Notes: generated by a model not told the origin, from the sequence alone. A DNA stretch of 64,000 nt from Streptomyces sp. NBC_01750 (GCF_035918095.1 NZ_CP109137.1:4900001-4964000), one strand, 5' to 3'; positions 35,277 through 44,248 are shown, numbered from the stretch's first letter. Numbers and translations are program-made.

Positions 35277-36064
35277 GCTCCCTCTCCCTCGCCGTGCGTG
35301 ACTCGACCACGATGCTGCGCCGCAACCTGCTGCACGCGCGGCGCTACCCGTCCCTCACCCTGAACCTCCTGCTCACGCCGATCGTCCTCCTGCTGCTCTT
35401 CGTCTACGTCTTCGGCGACGTGATGAGCGCGGGCATTGGCGGCGGCGGCGCCGATCGCTCCGAGTACATCGCCTACGTCGTGCCGGGCATCCTGCTGATG
35501 ACCATCGGCGGCACCGTGGTCGGAACCGCGGTGTCCGTCTCCAACGACATGACCGAGGGCATCATCGCCCGGTTCCGCACGATGGCGATCCACCGCCAGT
35601 CCGTGCTCATCGGGCACGTCGTCGGCAGCGTGCTGCAGTCGGTCATGAGCGTGGTCCTCGTGGGCGCCGTCGCCGTGGCCATCGGCTTCCGGTCCACGGA
35701 CGCCACGGCCCCGGAGTGGCTGGCGGCATTCGGGCTGCTCGCGCTCGTCGCCCTGGCGCTCACCTGGATCGCCGTCGGGATGGGCATGGTCAGCCCGAAC
35801 GCCGAGGCGGCCAGCAACAACGCGATGCCGATGATCCTGCTGCCGCTCCTCTCCAGTGCCTTCGTCCCGGTCGACGCGATGCCGGGCTGGTTCCAGCCGA
35901 TCGCCGAGTACCAGCCATTCACCCCGGCCATCGAGACCCTGCGTGGGCTGCTGCTCGGCAGCGAGGTCGGCAACAACGGATGGATCGCCATCGCCTGGTG
36001 CCTGGCTCTCTCCGCGCTCGGCTACTACTGGTCGAAAGCGGCTTTCAACCGCGATCCGAAGTAG
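35273..36064 (+). CDS. ABC-2 type permease, DrrB-like
   Basis: 263 residues, six hydrophobic segments: LTLNLLLTPIVLLLLFVYVF, YVVPGILLMTIGGTVVGTAV, HVVGSVLQSVMSVVLVGAVA, LAAFGLLALVALALTWIAVG, NAMPMILLPLLSSAFVPVDA and WIAIAWCLALSALGYYWSKA. It carries the ABC-2 signature F.P...MP.WFQPI..YQPFTP. It forms the membrane half of the exporter with the upstream ATPase. The 36065-36339 stretch downstream holds no gene. Confidence 0.93.
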   Translation: MSSLSLAVRDSTTMLRRNLLHARRYPSLTLNLLLTPIVLLLLFVYVFGDVMSAGIGGGGADRSEYIAYVVPGILLMTIGGTVVGTAVSVSNDMTEGIIARFRTMAIHRQSVLIGHVVGSVLQSVMSVVLVGAVAVAIGFRSTDATAPEWLAAFGLLALVALALTWIAVGMGMVSPNAEAASNNAMPMILLPLLSSAFVPVDAMPGWFQPIAEYQPFTPAIETLRGLLLGSEVGNNGWIAIAWCLALSALGYYWSKAAFNRDPK

Positions 36065-36339
36065 CCGAGACGACCGCGCGGGCCGCCTCCCGCAGCTCGT
36101 CCCGCCCGAGGGCGGCATACTCCGACACCGCGTCGGGGTACGCCGCCCTTCCGCGTCCTCGGCCGCCCGCCGGGCCCGGGCAGAGGACATCGTCGGCCGG
36201 AACTCACACTGCACGTGCCGCGGAGGAGGTCTCTGTCCCGCACGATTGTGCCGGCGCGCGCCAGCCGTGAAACGGACCCCCGGCGAACCGATCGCGACAC
36301 TGCGGCGCGCACCGACTCGACGATATGTCCAAGGGCGTA

Positions 36340-36600
36340 CTAGAGCACGATGATCACGAAACCTCCGGGGGTGATGAGGAAGCGTTGGTGGTCGAAGCGG
36401 TGATCGGAACGGTGGTCGAAGCGGTGGTCGAAGCAGTTTCCGCCCCAGTTATCGAGGTCGCCGCACCAGTTGGTGGTCACATGAGTGTGCACGGCAGGGG
36501 CTGCTTCGGCCGTGCCTGCTGCGCCGATCGCAGCGCCGCCGGCCATCAGAATGCCGGCCGTGGACACCGCGGCGAGACGCCTCGCGCGTTGTGCTCGCAT
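36340..36600 (-). CDS. Small secreted histidine-rich protein
   Basis: 86 residues, start ATG 36600. A clear signal peptide (RAQRARRLAAVSTAGILMAG, then GAAGTAEAA) is followed by APAVHTHVTTNWCGDLDNWG and a His-rich repeat with the units FDHR / FDHR / SDHR / FDHQ (residues 57-73). The C-terminus is hydrophobic (GGFVIIVL). The mature part is about 50 residues. Repeated Asp-His pairs and two Cys suggest metal binding, but no known family is recognised. The 12-bp DNA repeat underlying the His units may change in number. Confidence 0.65.
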   Translation of the reverse strand: MRAQRARRLAAVSTAGILMAGGAAIGAAGTAEAAPAVHTHVTTNWCGDLDNWGGNCFDHRFDHRSDHRFDHQRFLITPGGFVIIVL

Positions 36601-37068
36601 GATGGATGCACCCTTTCCTCCATCGTCTCGCGCAACTCTCAGCGGCACGAGATGCGTAGCCGCAGCCGAAGGGGAGGAGCGGCGTGGTCGCAGGCGTCGC
36701 CTCGCACAGACGAGGAGCATGCCTTGCAGCCAAGATCCCCGCTGTACGGGAACCGGCTGAACGGGGCGTTTCCCCGGGTTGCGGCTCTCCATTCACACTA
36801 CGTTGACAGCGCCCTTTTGGATTGCGGGTAGGCGGGAAGTCCGGCCACTGCCTTATAAGCCTGGTCCCACCCTCCAACCGAACGTCGCAGGTCAGCGGAT
36901 CTACAGCGACGCTGCGCCTGCTTGCCGGCCGTGCACCTCCACACGCCCCGGCTGACCGTGCGTGACCGCTCGATCCGGCACGGATCCGGCACGTCGGCCG
37001 AGCCCTTCCATGCCCGGCGCGAGCCGGGAACCAGCCCTCACCCGCGATGGGTAATTAGGTACGCGCAC
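36601..37068. other. 468-bp gap without a gene
   Basis: No credible coding frame. It should hold the promoter of the reverse-strand secreted protein. No terminator-like hairpin of note was found between the two reverse genes. Confidence 0.4.
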
Positions 37069-37587
37069 TCAGTGCTTCAGGGCGACTTTGAGGACCACTA
37101 TGAGGAGGCCGAGGGCCAGGTTGACCGCCCCGGCGGCCAGTACCAGACGGCCGGTCGCGCCCGCGCGGAGCGCCGCCATCGCCGCCCAGCCGACCTGGCC
37201 GGCGATCGCGACGCCGAGGCCTAGCCACACGGTCCCTTCCGGTCCGAGCCCCAGCAGCGGACTGACGGCGACCGCGGCGGCCGGTGGGACCGCTGCCTTG
37301 ACGATCGGCCACTCGGCTGCACACACCCGCCGGATCTCCTGGCCGCTCATTGGCACGTACGCGATCCTCTCCCCGAAGAGGCGGGCGAAGACATGCGCCG
37401 CCCAAAACACCACACCAGTGCAGAGCAGCAACAGAACAAGTTCCAAGCGCGGGAACGAACCGAGCGATCCGGCGCCGACCACCACCGAGGCGGCAAGCAG
37501 TGAGCCGTACACGGCTCCCGTGTAGTCGACCCGTTTCGCGGTTGCAGTCCGCGGCGGTGGACCTTCCGATGAAGTCCGGCCTCTCAT
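37069..37587 (-). CDS. Integral membrane protein of unknown function
   Basis: 172 residues. About five hydrophobic helices: VYGSLLAASVVVGAGSLGSF, LELVLLLLCTGVVFWAAHVF, IVKAAVPPAAAVAVSPLLGL, TVWLGLGVAIAGQVGWAAMA and LVLAAGAVNLALGLLIVVLK. A cytoplasmic loop ARLFGERIAYVPMSGQEIRR lies after helix 2. Resembles widely distributed Streptomyces membrane proteins with no assigned role. Confidence 0.75.
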   Translation of the reverse strand: MRGRTSSEGPPPRTATAKRVDYTGAVYGSLLAASVVVGAGSLGSFPRLELVLLLLCTGVVFWAAHVFARLFGERIAYVPMSGQEIRRVCAAEWPIVKAAVPPAAAVAVSPLLGLGPEGTVWLGLGVAIAGQVGWAAMAALRAGATGRLVLAAGAVNLALGLLIVVLKVALKH

Positions 37588-38002
37588 GCTTCCAGTGTCG
37601 TCACGACCGGCGTCACGCTTCCACCTGAGAGTCCGGCTCCGGAATGCGCTCCGACGCAGAGGGGCTCACGCTATGAGCGTGGGTGGCGACACTGACCCAC
37701 GTGCCTTCCAGCTCACGGCGGCCCTCAGCCGGTTCGAGCGGACCGGAGGGGCGCACGACCTTTAGGTGTGCCGCAAGCGTGTCGCACTGGTCAGGGACGG
37801 CCGCGTCCGAGTCGCCGGAAGTGCTTCGGCTCGGCCGAAGGAGGGCTCGTGAACCGCTACCCACCCGCCCATCGCGGCTCACGGCATGGTCGTTGCTGCG
37901 GTTGCTGTACTTCCGTGCTGTACCGCGACTTCGCCTGGCTTCGCTTCCGGGAACCGCCCCCTGCTCCCTGGCGTCATTGGGAGACGATCAGGAGGGGTGA
38001 GC
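37588..38002. other. 415-bp region without a supported gene
   Basis: A possible reverse frame (37613-37882) has weak coding character and no family signature, so it is not called. No hairpins or repeats stand out. Confidence 0.35.
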
Positions 38003-38149
38003 ATGCAAGGTGATCCGCCTTGGTGGGCCATTGTCGTGATCTCAGCGGGGGCGACGGCGATTCTGGGCGCCGTCGTTATATCCGTCATCGCTGTCACGTT
38101 CCTGAGCGCGAGTTGGCTTCAGCGGAGGCGGCGGCGTCGTCACGGCTGA
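38003..38149 (+). CDS. Small single-span membrane protein, 48 residues
   Basis: ATG 38003 with AGGAGG at 37990-37995 correctly spaced. The peptide starts MQGDPPWWAIVVISAGATAI, continues LGAVVISVIAVTFLSASWLQ and ends in a run of Arg (RRRRRRHG). One transmembrane helix with a strongly basic cytoplasmic end. Function unknown. It is the last chromosomal gene before the element. Confidence 0.6.
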   Translation: MQGDPPWWAIVVISAGATAILGAVVISVIAVTFLSASWLQRRRRRRHG

Positions 38150-38219
38150 GTTCCCAAAGCGTGGCCGAAGCCATGGTGCTCTGCGGGGGTAGTCACGCAG
38201 TTGGTCACGCACAACGAAG

Positions 38220-38253
38220 CAGGGCCGGTTTCCACTGAAGGAAACCGGCCCTG
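38220..38253. terminator. Displaced terminator of tRNA-Pro
   Basis: A perfect 14-bp stem (CAGGGCCGGTTTCC / GGAAACCGGCCCTG) with loop ACTGAA. It lies 16 bp from the left att repeat, exactly where the terminator of the reverse-strand tRNA-Pro would have been before integration. Confidence 0.7.
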
Positions 38254-38268
38254 ACCTCGTACTGCAGC

Positions 38269-38311
38269 GTCGGGGTGGCGGGATTTGAACCCACGACCTC
38301 TTCGTCCCGAA
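38269..38311. other. Left attachment site (tRNA-Pro 3' fragment)
   Basis: 43 bp identical to 61967-62009. It includes the T-arm, variable loop and half of the anticodon arm but not the 5' part, so it is not a working tRNA. The sequence diverges immediately beyond 38311. Confidence 0.9.
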
Positions 38312-38418
38312 TTAGGCCCTGGAAGATCGCCTATCTGTGCTCTAAGCCAAATGTGCAGGTCAGGGCGTTGGAGAGTATCGGTCTCCGTTGGTGCATCAGG
38401 GATCCCGACGCAAGATCA

Positions 38419-38438
38419 TCTCCAGGAATTCTCCAAGG
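38419..38438. other. Integrase arm-type sites, left end
   Basis: TCTCCAGG (38419-38426) and TCTCCAAGG (38430-38438) sit 11 bp apart, about 110 bp inside the left att site. The same motif is repeated at the right end (61857-61911), as expected for arm binding by a tyrosine integrase. Confidence 0.55.
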
Positions 38439-38546
38439 CTTGCTTAGCTCACTGCGCGCGACGCAGGAGCCGGCGTGTGGTCCGCAGATCCGTGGTCCGC
38501 TGGCCGTACCGCCCGCCTCGGCGTGAGGCACCGCGAGCCTCGGAGG

Positions 38547-38990
38547 CTAGACCCTTCTACGCGGGATTGGAACGGCGATATACAGCTGCCGGAGTCCGTG
38601 CATGGCGGCATGGAACGCGGCCGCGATTTCGCGTGCCTTCTGCTCACTCTCGATCGCCCATATGGAGATGTAGTCAGGTGCAATGTTGGCCTGCGTCACC
38701 GTGCCAGCAGATACCAATACTTCAACCGCAGACCGCAGGACAGCCACTGCCTCGTCCGGGATGGTGGGCCCACTGCTGGAAAAAGCGTCAAGCTCCACCT
38801 TCCAGCGCGATCCCTGGCGAGCGATGCACACAAAGATCGCGTCGGCGGTCTTGGCGCTTTTGTAGGCCGCGTGGTGAGCTTCCGGTTTGGTGCAGTCCGG
38901 GATGAGTGCAGCGGGGAGAGGGGTTCCAGGCGTCGGCATGCCGACATCGTCGCAGGCGCTCACGCCGTTAATCAGGCGAACACCCGCCAT
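38547..38990 (-). CDS. Hypothetical protein
   Basis: 147 residues from ATG 38990; GTG 38963 or ATG 38939 are alternatives, and none has a clear ribosome site. The sequence contains IPDCTKPEAHHAAYKSAKTA, DAIFVCIARQGSRWKVELDA, PDEAVAVLRSAVEVLVSAGT and AREIAAAFHAAMHGLRQLYI, an alpha/beta pattern with no recognised family. First gene inside the left end of the element; reads toward the att site. Confidence 0.55.
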   Translation of the reverse strand: MAGVRLINGVSACDDVGMPTPGTPLPAALIPDCTKPEAHHAAYKSAKTADAIFVCIARQGSRWKVELDAFSSSGPTIPDEAVAVLRSAVEVLVSAGTVTQANIAPDYISIWAIESEQKAREIAAAFHAAMHGLRQLYIAVPIPRRRV

Positions 38991-39256
38991 CGCAGCCGAC
39001 CCACGCCGCCTGTACGGGCCTCGATGACCTGAACTGAGAGCTCCGGGTCGCGACTAGAGGGCCCAGCTCTGCTTCGCCTACGCCTAATCGAGGATGCGAT
39101 GCCCGTGGCGAACCAAACCGGAATCAGCACCAACTGAGACTGCAACTGAGACCGGAGTGTCCTCTGCGGATACAGCTACGACCATGCGTCGCGCCTAACG
39201 CCCTCGTAGGGAAGGACCCCAGTCCGTTGTCAGTGCTCTGATCTACGGTGTCACCC

Positions 39257-40933
39257 ATGGCACCTTCCGAGATCACGCGCGCGGGGATCCTGCGAGCGAT
39301 TGCTGAGCACGACCGACTTGGGACGGAGGCCTTCCGTGCTGAGTACGGCTTCCGCGCGGCTGCAACCTACCTAATCGTGCACGAGGGGAGGCAGTACGAC
39401 TCGAAGGCCATAGCTGGCGTTGCCCACCTGTACGACTTCGGCGTAGCGCTCAAGCCCTCGTCCCCCGGGCTCAGTGGTGGTCTCAAGCATGCGGTGGCTT
39501 GGTTGAGGCGGGAGGGCTTCACCGTCGTGGAGCCGCCCAAAACCTTTCACCGACGTGTGGGAGACGTGCGGCCAGCACGGCGCGCGGCCGGCCCGGCGTT
39601 GCACCGGCCCGTGCTTCTCCTGTGGGCCATCGGCCAGGCTGTGGCCGGCGCCCCACGTATGCGATCGTGGTCGGCTACGCGCGATGCTGTGGCCCCGCTG
39701 TTGGAGAAGTACGCCCAGGTCGATGACGGCATGGACGGCGTGCGATACCCGTTTTGGGCACTCGTGCGCGATGACTTGTGGGTGTTGGACCGTGCAGAGG
39801 ATCTCGTCCTCACCAGCCGCGGGCGGCGCCCTACCCCGGAGTCCTTGAACCAGGTAGACCCCGCCGGCGGGCTCCGTGAGGACGACTACGTTCTGCTGCA
39901 ATCGCACCCTGAAGCCGCAGCGTCAGCCGCGGCCGGACTCATCCTGCGCTACTTCTTCCCGCTGCCTCCCGACCTACTGAAGGACTTCGGGCTGCACGAC
40001 CTGCTCGCCGGCAGGTGGGCCGACGCTCTACGCCCCCAGCTCGGTGAAAGCTTCAAGGACCGAGACGCCATCTGGCGCACCTATGGCGGCCAGAAGATGG
40101 CAGGCATCGGCTGTACCGCCGACGGCATCCTGAGCGCCTTCTCGGACGACAAGGGGCCGTACGCCGACGGCCGCATGCCGGATACGGACTGGATCGCCTA
40201 CGTCGGAGACGGGCTCTCGGGCGACCAGAAGATCACAGACGGCAATGAGCTCATGGCCGAGTACCAGTCTGCCGGCCGCCCTCTGCGCTACTGGCACAAG
40301 CCCTTCCAGAAGCAGTTCAGCTTCGAAACGTGGACCGTCATCGTGCAACGCCGGTTGCGATGGGGCGTCGGAGAGGACAAGCAGTGGCGCCGGGAGTTTC
40401 TATGGGTACTGGCCCCCGTGCCCTCGCCGGAGCGCGAGACGTGGCCGGCGGATGTCCTCGATGCGCTCGATGCTGACACGGGCGCCTTGCACGACGACAC
40501 AAACGCCTACCGCCCAAGCGACCTAGACCCAGAAGTGCGCGACACCTCGGAGAGTGACGAGGACGCCTACCGGCGATTGACGCAGAACGCGGAAGCCAAA
40601 GCCGAGCAGCGAGGGCAGCTGAAGAAGCCTTCACTCGCTGACCGCTTCGTCCGCGACCCCAGCGCAAGAGCGGCAGTCATCCGACGCAGCAAGGACAACT
40701 GCGAGAGCCCCGAGTGCGCCGGCCACCCCAAGGAACGCACTACAGCGGGCGAGCCAATCTTGCAGGTCGACCACGTACAAGACCTGGCCAAGGGCGGACC
40801 TGACATCCCCTCAAACATGATCGCCCTGTGTCCCAACTGCCACGCCCTCAAGACCTACGGCGTCAACAAGGACAAGCTTCGCCGGCTCCTCGCTGCCACC
40901 GCCCGACGCCTGCACACCGAAGCGCTTCGCTAG
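39257..40933 (+). CDS. ScoMcrA-like type IV restriction endonuclease (sulfur-binding, SRA-like and HNH domains)
   Basis: 558 residues. ATG 39257 is chosen over the in-frame GTG 39248 because domain numbering then matches ScoMcrA. Order: N-terminal head (RAIAEHDRLGTEAFRAEYGF...HEGRQYDSKAIAGVAHLYDF), a sulfur-binding domain with His116-Arg117 (ALHRPVLLLWAIG), Tyr164-Pro165 and Ala168 (RYPFWALVRDDLWVL) and Arg190, an SRA-like domain (about 265-395; WIAYVGDGLSGDQKITDGNE, RPLRYWHKPFQKQFSFETWT), and a C-terminal HNH nuclease with four zinc cysteines (DNCESPEC, CPNC) and QVDHVQDLAKGG. Such enzymes cut phosphorothioated and Dcm-type methylated DNA, so it protects against modified phage or plasmid DNA. 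A hairpin terminator follows. Confidence 0.88.
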   Translation: MAPSEITRAGILRAIAEHDRLGTEAFRAEYGFRAAATYLIVHEGRQYDSKAIAGVAHLYDFGVALKPSSPGLSGGLKHAVAWLRREGFTVVEPPKTFHRRVGDVRPARRAAGPALHRPVLLLWAIGQAVAGAPRMRSWSATRDAVAPLLEKYAQVDDGMDGVRYPFWALVRDDLWVLDRAEDLVLTSRGRRPTPESLNQVDPAGGLREDDYVLLQSHPEAAASAAAGLILRYFFPLPPDLLKDFGLHDLLAGRWADALRPQLGESFKDRDAIWRTYGGQKMAGIGCTADGILSAFSDDKGPYADGRMPDTDWIAYVGDGLSGDQKITDGNELMAEYQSAGRPLRYWHKPFQKQFSFETWTVIVQRRLRWGVGEDKQWRREFLWVLAPVPSPERETWPADVLDALDADTGALHDDTNAYRPSDLDPEVRDTSESDEDAYRRLTQNAEAKAEQRGQLKKPSLADRFVRDPSARAAVIRRSKDNCESPECAGHPKERTTAGEPILQVDHVQDLAKGGPDIPSNMIALCPNCHALKTYGVNKDKLRRLLAATARRLHTEALR

Positions 40934-40940
40934 CACCCAA

Positions 40941-40977
40941 CCGTCTCCCTCCCGTGAGTGCCACGGGAGGGAGACGG
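40941..40977. terminator. Terminator behind the restriction gene
   Basis: A perfect 16-bp stem (CCGTCTCCCTCCCGTG / CACGGGAGGGAGACGG) with a 5-nt loop, followed by CTTTC. It lies 7 bp after the stop codon. Confidence 0.8.
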
Positions 40978-41488
40978 CTTTCAAGAGCGTCGTGATGTCA
41001 CGGCCGCACCGCAGTGTGACCTGCGCCTATGCGCTAGCCGACCATTTCTTCCAGCATGTTGGCCCACACATGGCCCACGCACCCCTGCCTCACCCGGCTG
41101 AGATGGACGGGCCCGCTGTCTGGGACACGGTAGGTGCATGCATCAGTGCAGCAAACGCTCTGGCTCGCCCCGAGCGGGCTGGAGCGGCTACCTGGCCGTC
41201 AATTGCAGATCTCCCACCAGGGCGGCCGATACTCCGGCCGCACCCGAACCTTGAGCCTTGGCAGGGCACGGTTCTGGTACAGCGAACGCGCTGGGGCGAT
41301 CACGCGTCCGCTTCTCGGAACCCTCGGCGGGGCCGACTCGCACAGAGTCGATAACCGCACCGACCAATGAGTCCATCGAGTTCCTGAAAGTTGCATACCA
41401 AGAATTGGACGACAAGGTAGCCTATCCGATGCCACAGGAGTCGCATCAAACGTGGATATCTCGGCATCGACTTAAGCGGGGGGACTAA
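40978..41488. other. 511-bp region without a supported gene
   Basis: Several short frames exist, but none has good codon bias, a ribosome site or a family signature. The base composition falls toward the right, leading into the A+T-richer gene at 41489. The promoter of that gene presumably lies in the last 100 bp. Confidence 0.4.
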
Positions 41489-42661
41489 TTGAAACTCCAT
41501 GATTGGCAACTAGCCGTAGGGAGTTTTGCACTTACCTGGATTGTGATCCCCGTACTCACGTACGCTTTTTTCGCGTACTTGAGATTCCTTGGGTCTTATC
41601 TAAGGCCATGGAAGAGTCCCAGCCTATTCCCCTTGATTCCCGTACCGATACCTCAGAGGAAACGCCACGGTAGAATTCTAGTGCGTCACGCAGTGACGGC
41701 TCTTCGCGCTGTCGGCAACGCCCCAACGAAAAGCATGAAGTCATACTCCGAGAAATATGCGAAGGCGGACTCCGCCTTTACCTGGTTCCGGAGAAACATA
41801 CTTCTACTCTTCGTCTCTGTGGCGGCGTTCCTTGCATTCTCCGACAGAATCATCGGCGGCGGAAAATCTCCGGGCCTAACGGATCGAACCTACTCGTGGG
41901 GCGACCTGAATGAGTTCGTCTCCTTCTGCGGAGGAATAGTAATTTCCGTTGTGGCGCTCATCGCCTTTCATCGCATGATGCTCCACCTTTCCTACTTGGC
42001 GGCAGACCTTGGCGCTGTGCGAAGATGCTTCCTCGTACTGGAGGAGGTTTACTGGATCATCAAAGGGTCGGGGAGTATTCTGACCCTCGATGATCTGGCG
42101 AAGAAATTTAGCGATGAATTGTCAAGCTTTGCCAAGGTGAGATGGAGTTCGGCCACCCCGGAGCAATATGAGCGAGTCTCCCTGCACATCACCGCAGTAC
42201 AAAACGAACTCAGGATAGCTACACAGGGGGTTCTCAGACACGGCACGGACAAATTGCCGGAATTCGCTCGCCTCCATAGGGATGTGCTAGAGCGGCTAAT
42301 TGATGAGAGATGGATGTCTCTACTGGACATTCCCGACGCCACCGAAGCAAACTCCGCCTTCATTAATTCGACGAATACACAGCGCGACCGTCGCGACGCT
42401 TGGATTGTCATTCTGGGTGCTGCGGTTGCGGCTCTTGTTATTGGTTTGGCCACTGCTGTGGGTGTGCCACCTGCCGCCTCCGTGCCTGCGGCATTGATAT
42501 TTCTCTTGGGGCCAGCAACCCTCTGGGGTGGTAGGCGTCTGGGTATGGGGCCCAGAGACTTTATGGGCTCGCTTAGAGGCTCTTTCGGACCCCCTCCCCA
42601 AGATGCATCGACATTGTCCCAGCCATCATCCAACGGGCCAGCCGGCAGCGGTTCTACTTAG
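41489..42661 (+). CDS. Multi-spanning membrane protein of unknown function, atypical composition
   Basis: 390 residues. TTG start with GGGGGG five bases upstream. Hydrophobic helices lie at about 9-35 (AVGSFALTWIVIPVLTYAFF), 105-122 (NILLLFVSVAAFLAFSDRII), 146-165 (FCGGIVISVVALIAFHRMML) and a long pair at about 312-352 (AWIVILGAAVAALVIGLATA, VPAALIFLLGPATLWGGRR). Between helices 3 and 4 lies a soluble helical domain (LDDLAKKFSDELSSFAKVRW, RLHRDVLERLIDERWMSLLD). It uses many A/T-ending codons, unlike its neighbours, a sign of recent transfer. Not recognised; a defence effector is possible but unproven. Confidence 0.7.
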   Translation: MKLHDWQLAVGSFALTWIVIPVLTYAFFAYLRFLGSYLRPWKSPSLFPLIPVPIPQRKRHGRILVRHAVTALRAVGNAPTKSMKSYSEKYAKADSAFTWFRRNILLLFVSVAAFLAFSDRIIGGGKSPGLTDRTYSWGDLNEFVSFCGGIVISVVALIAFHRMMLHLSYLAADLGAVRRCFLVLEEVYWIIKGSGSILTLDDLAKKFSDELSSFAKVRWSSATPEQYERVSLHITAVQNELRIATQGVLRHGTDKLPEFARLHRDVLERLIDERWMSLLDIPDATEANSAFINSTNTQRDRRDAWIVILGAAVAALVIGLATAVGVPPAASVPAALIFLLGPATLWGGRRLGMGPRDFMGSLRGSFGPPPQDASTLSQPSSNGPAGSGST

Positions 42662-42996
42662 GGGCAATCGAGCGGTCGGACCGGTCTTGGAGAGGGTCAA
42701 GAACACAGGGTTAAACGCCCTGGCCAGACGGTGTTTCAATCCCTAGAGAAGCACCGCTGACCCACACATCGGGGCAAGTGCCTCCATCCGGCAGCCGCGG
42801 TGTCCTCGCCGACGTCACTCCGGCGCGCCTGCACCACCGAAGATGTCACCGAAGGTGCCGTGCTTTATATGCTCCGTCAATTCCACAAGAAGGGTTGAGG
42901 GTACGTGCCGGACCCGAGTCTGGCGAGATCCCTGCTCGGAGCCGTCCGCGACTTTGGGCCGCGCCTCCGATGTTTTCCACCTCGCCTACCGCTGCC
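42662..42996. other. 335-bp gap without a gene
   Basis: Between the membrane-protein gene and the 3' end of the reverse-strand DUF6083 gene. Nothing convincing on either strand. Confidence 0.4.
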
Positions 42997-43515
42997 CTAC
43001 GGGCCCGAGACTTGCTCCTGCTCGACTTCATCCATGGCATCCGGGCTGAGGCACACCGCCCGATGGGCAGGGCGTACGAGGTCGCTGGGAAGCGGTTCGA
43101 TTCCGCGGACCCGCACGGCCACAACATCCATGGGGACGCTGGAGTAACGAGCCCGGATGGACACAAGCCGCCAGCGATAGCGAGGAGGCACGTCCTTCGC
43201 CGGGTAGTCCCTGGTAGCGAGATGGACCCACCGGTCATAGTTGGTGGGGTAGGGCCTAACCTCAGCCTTGCACTGAGGGCAGCACGGTGGCTCGTACGGA
43301 GACACGTCATCAGGATCGGGGTCGGGCCTGGGCGTGTCTGTGGCGCCCTCGTGGATGGCAATCTCGTTGGCGTGCGCGTTCCAACAGCGTCCGCAGAGCA
43401 GGGCCATGAGACTGATGCGGCCGCGTTCACCTACCGTCGGGCCGTCGTCATGACAGCGTTGGCAAACGATCCCGTGGTTGCCCCCAGTCGCCCCCATGGT
43501 TTCGAGAGTGAGCAC
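42997..43515 (-). CDS. DUF6083-like zinc-ribbon protein
   Basis: 172 residues (ATG 43515; ATG 43497 also possible). Two cysteine clusters: HGIVCQRCHDDGPTVGERGR and LLCGRCWNAHANE, then PPCCPQCKAEVRPYPTNYDR. It ends with WVHLATRDYPAKDVPPRYRW, the pattern P-T-x-Y-D-x-W-V of DUF6083 proteins that are frequent on Streptomyces chromosomes and elements. Likely binds zinc; function unknown. No ribosome site is obvious. Confidence 0.72.
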   Translation of the reverse strand: MLTLETMGATGGNHGIVCQRCHDDGPTVGERGRISLMALLCGRCWNAHANEIAIHEGATDTPRPDPDPDDVSPYEPPCCPQCKAEVRPYPTNYDRWVHLATRDYPAKDVPPRYRWRLVSIRARYSSVPMDVVAVRVRGIEPLPSDLVRPAHRAVCLSPDAMDEVEQEQVSGP

Positions 43516-43743
43516 GGATGTTTAGGGTCGAAAGGGCGCGTTCGGGTCGCATCGGCGCGCGACCGTTGTAGAGCCTGAGCCAGACGGCTACGAGCTGCGC
43601 CCCCGCAACGGCACTGGCAGACAAGACAGTCGCCGCCCAGCTTCGGAGAACGTCCTCGGCGGCCGGCGCTCCAGGTCACTGCTGGGCGCGGCCAATTCAC
43701 ATCAATGCTTGTCAACCCCTGACCAAGCAACCCAAGAGCGGCC

Positions 43744-44088
43744 ATGCTGTGCTGCATGGGAACGCCACGAGACCATCCCAGCCCGTACCTGACGCAGACG
43801 ACTCGGCCGCGGATGTTCAGCCGGCCATGGCACCGGTACGCCTGGGCCGTCGTCCCCCTCCTCAGCATGTCGGTCCTCGCTTGCCTCCCGTTCATCGTCG
43901 CCTCGTACCGGCGCGTTGTCGGGTGGCGGATCACGGCCGTGTACACCGTCCTGAGCGCGACCGTCCTCGGCTTCGCCATCGTGCAACCCCAGGTGAACGG
44001 ATGGTTCGCAGTCGTTGTCTGGGCCTTCATCATCACGACAGTCGTGCACGTGCTGCTGCTTGACCCGAGGAAGCCGCAAGGGAAGTAG
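43744..44088 (+). CDS. Small membrane protein
   Basis: 114 residues (ATG 43744; ATG 43756 also possible). Three hydrophobic segments: AWAVVPLLSMSVLACLPFIV, WRITAVYTVLSATVLGFAIV and GWFAVVVWAFIITTVVHVLL. The C-terminus is short and basic (DPRKPQGK). Not recognised. Lies just before the two-gene cassette and could be part of the same cargo. Confidence 0.6.
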   Translation: MLCCMGTPRDHPSPYLTQTTRPRMFSRPWHRYAWAVVPLLSMSVLACLPFIVASYRRVVGWRITAVYTVLSATVLGFAIVQPQVNGWFAVVVWAFIITTVVHVLLLDPRKPQGK

Positions 44089-44248
44089 ACCGCACTCGCG
44101 CCCGCCCCCAGTCACCAAGATGCGAGCTCACGCACAACCTGGAGTCGAGGCGCTCAGTACCGTCAGAGAATTCCGGACAGGGATGGACGAGAGCGTCACC
44201 CCTTCCTTACTCTATGCAGTCAGGGAACTACGAACGTCAGGACCGCCC

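Noticed and set aside
37613..37882. Possible 89-residue reverse gene
   Set aside because: No ribosome site, no family, weak composition. Left as unassigned space.
41258..41360. Sequence that looked like a possible tRNA remnant
   Set aside because: No T-loop GTTCRA consensus and no foldable anticodon arm could be found.
42720..42750. GTTTCAATCCCTAGAGAAGC, resembling the start of some CRISPR repeats
   Set aside because: A single copy with no regular spacing or second repeat nearby and no cas gene in the window.
42778..43578. Plus-strand frame opposite DUF6083
   Set aside because: The reverse strand carries the cysteine clusters and the DUF6083 motif; this frame is its shadow.
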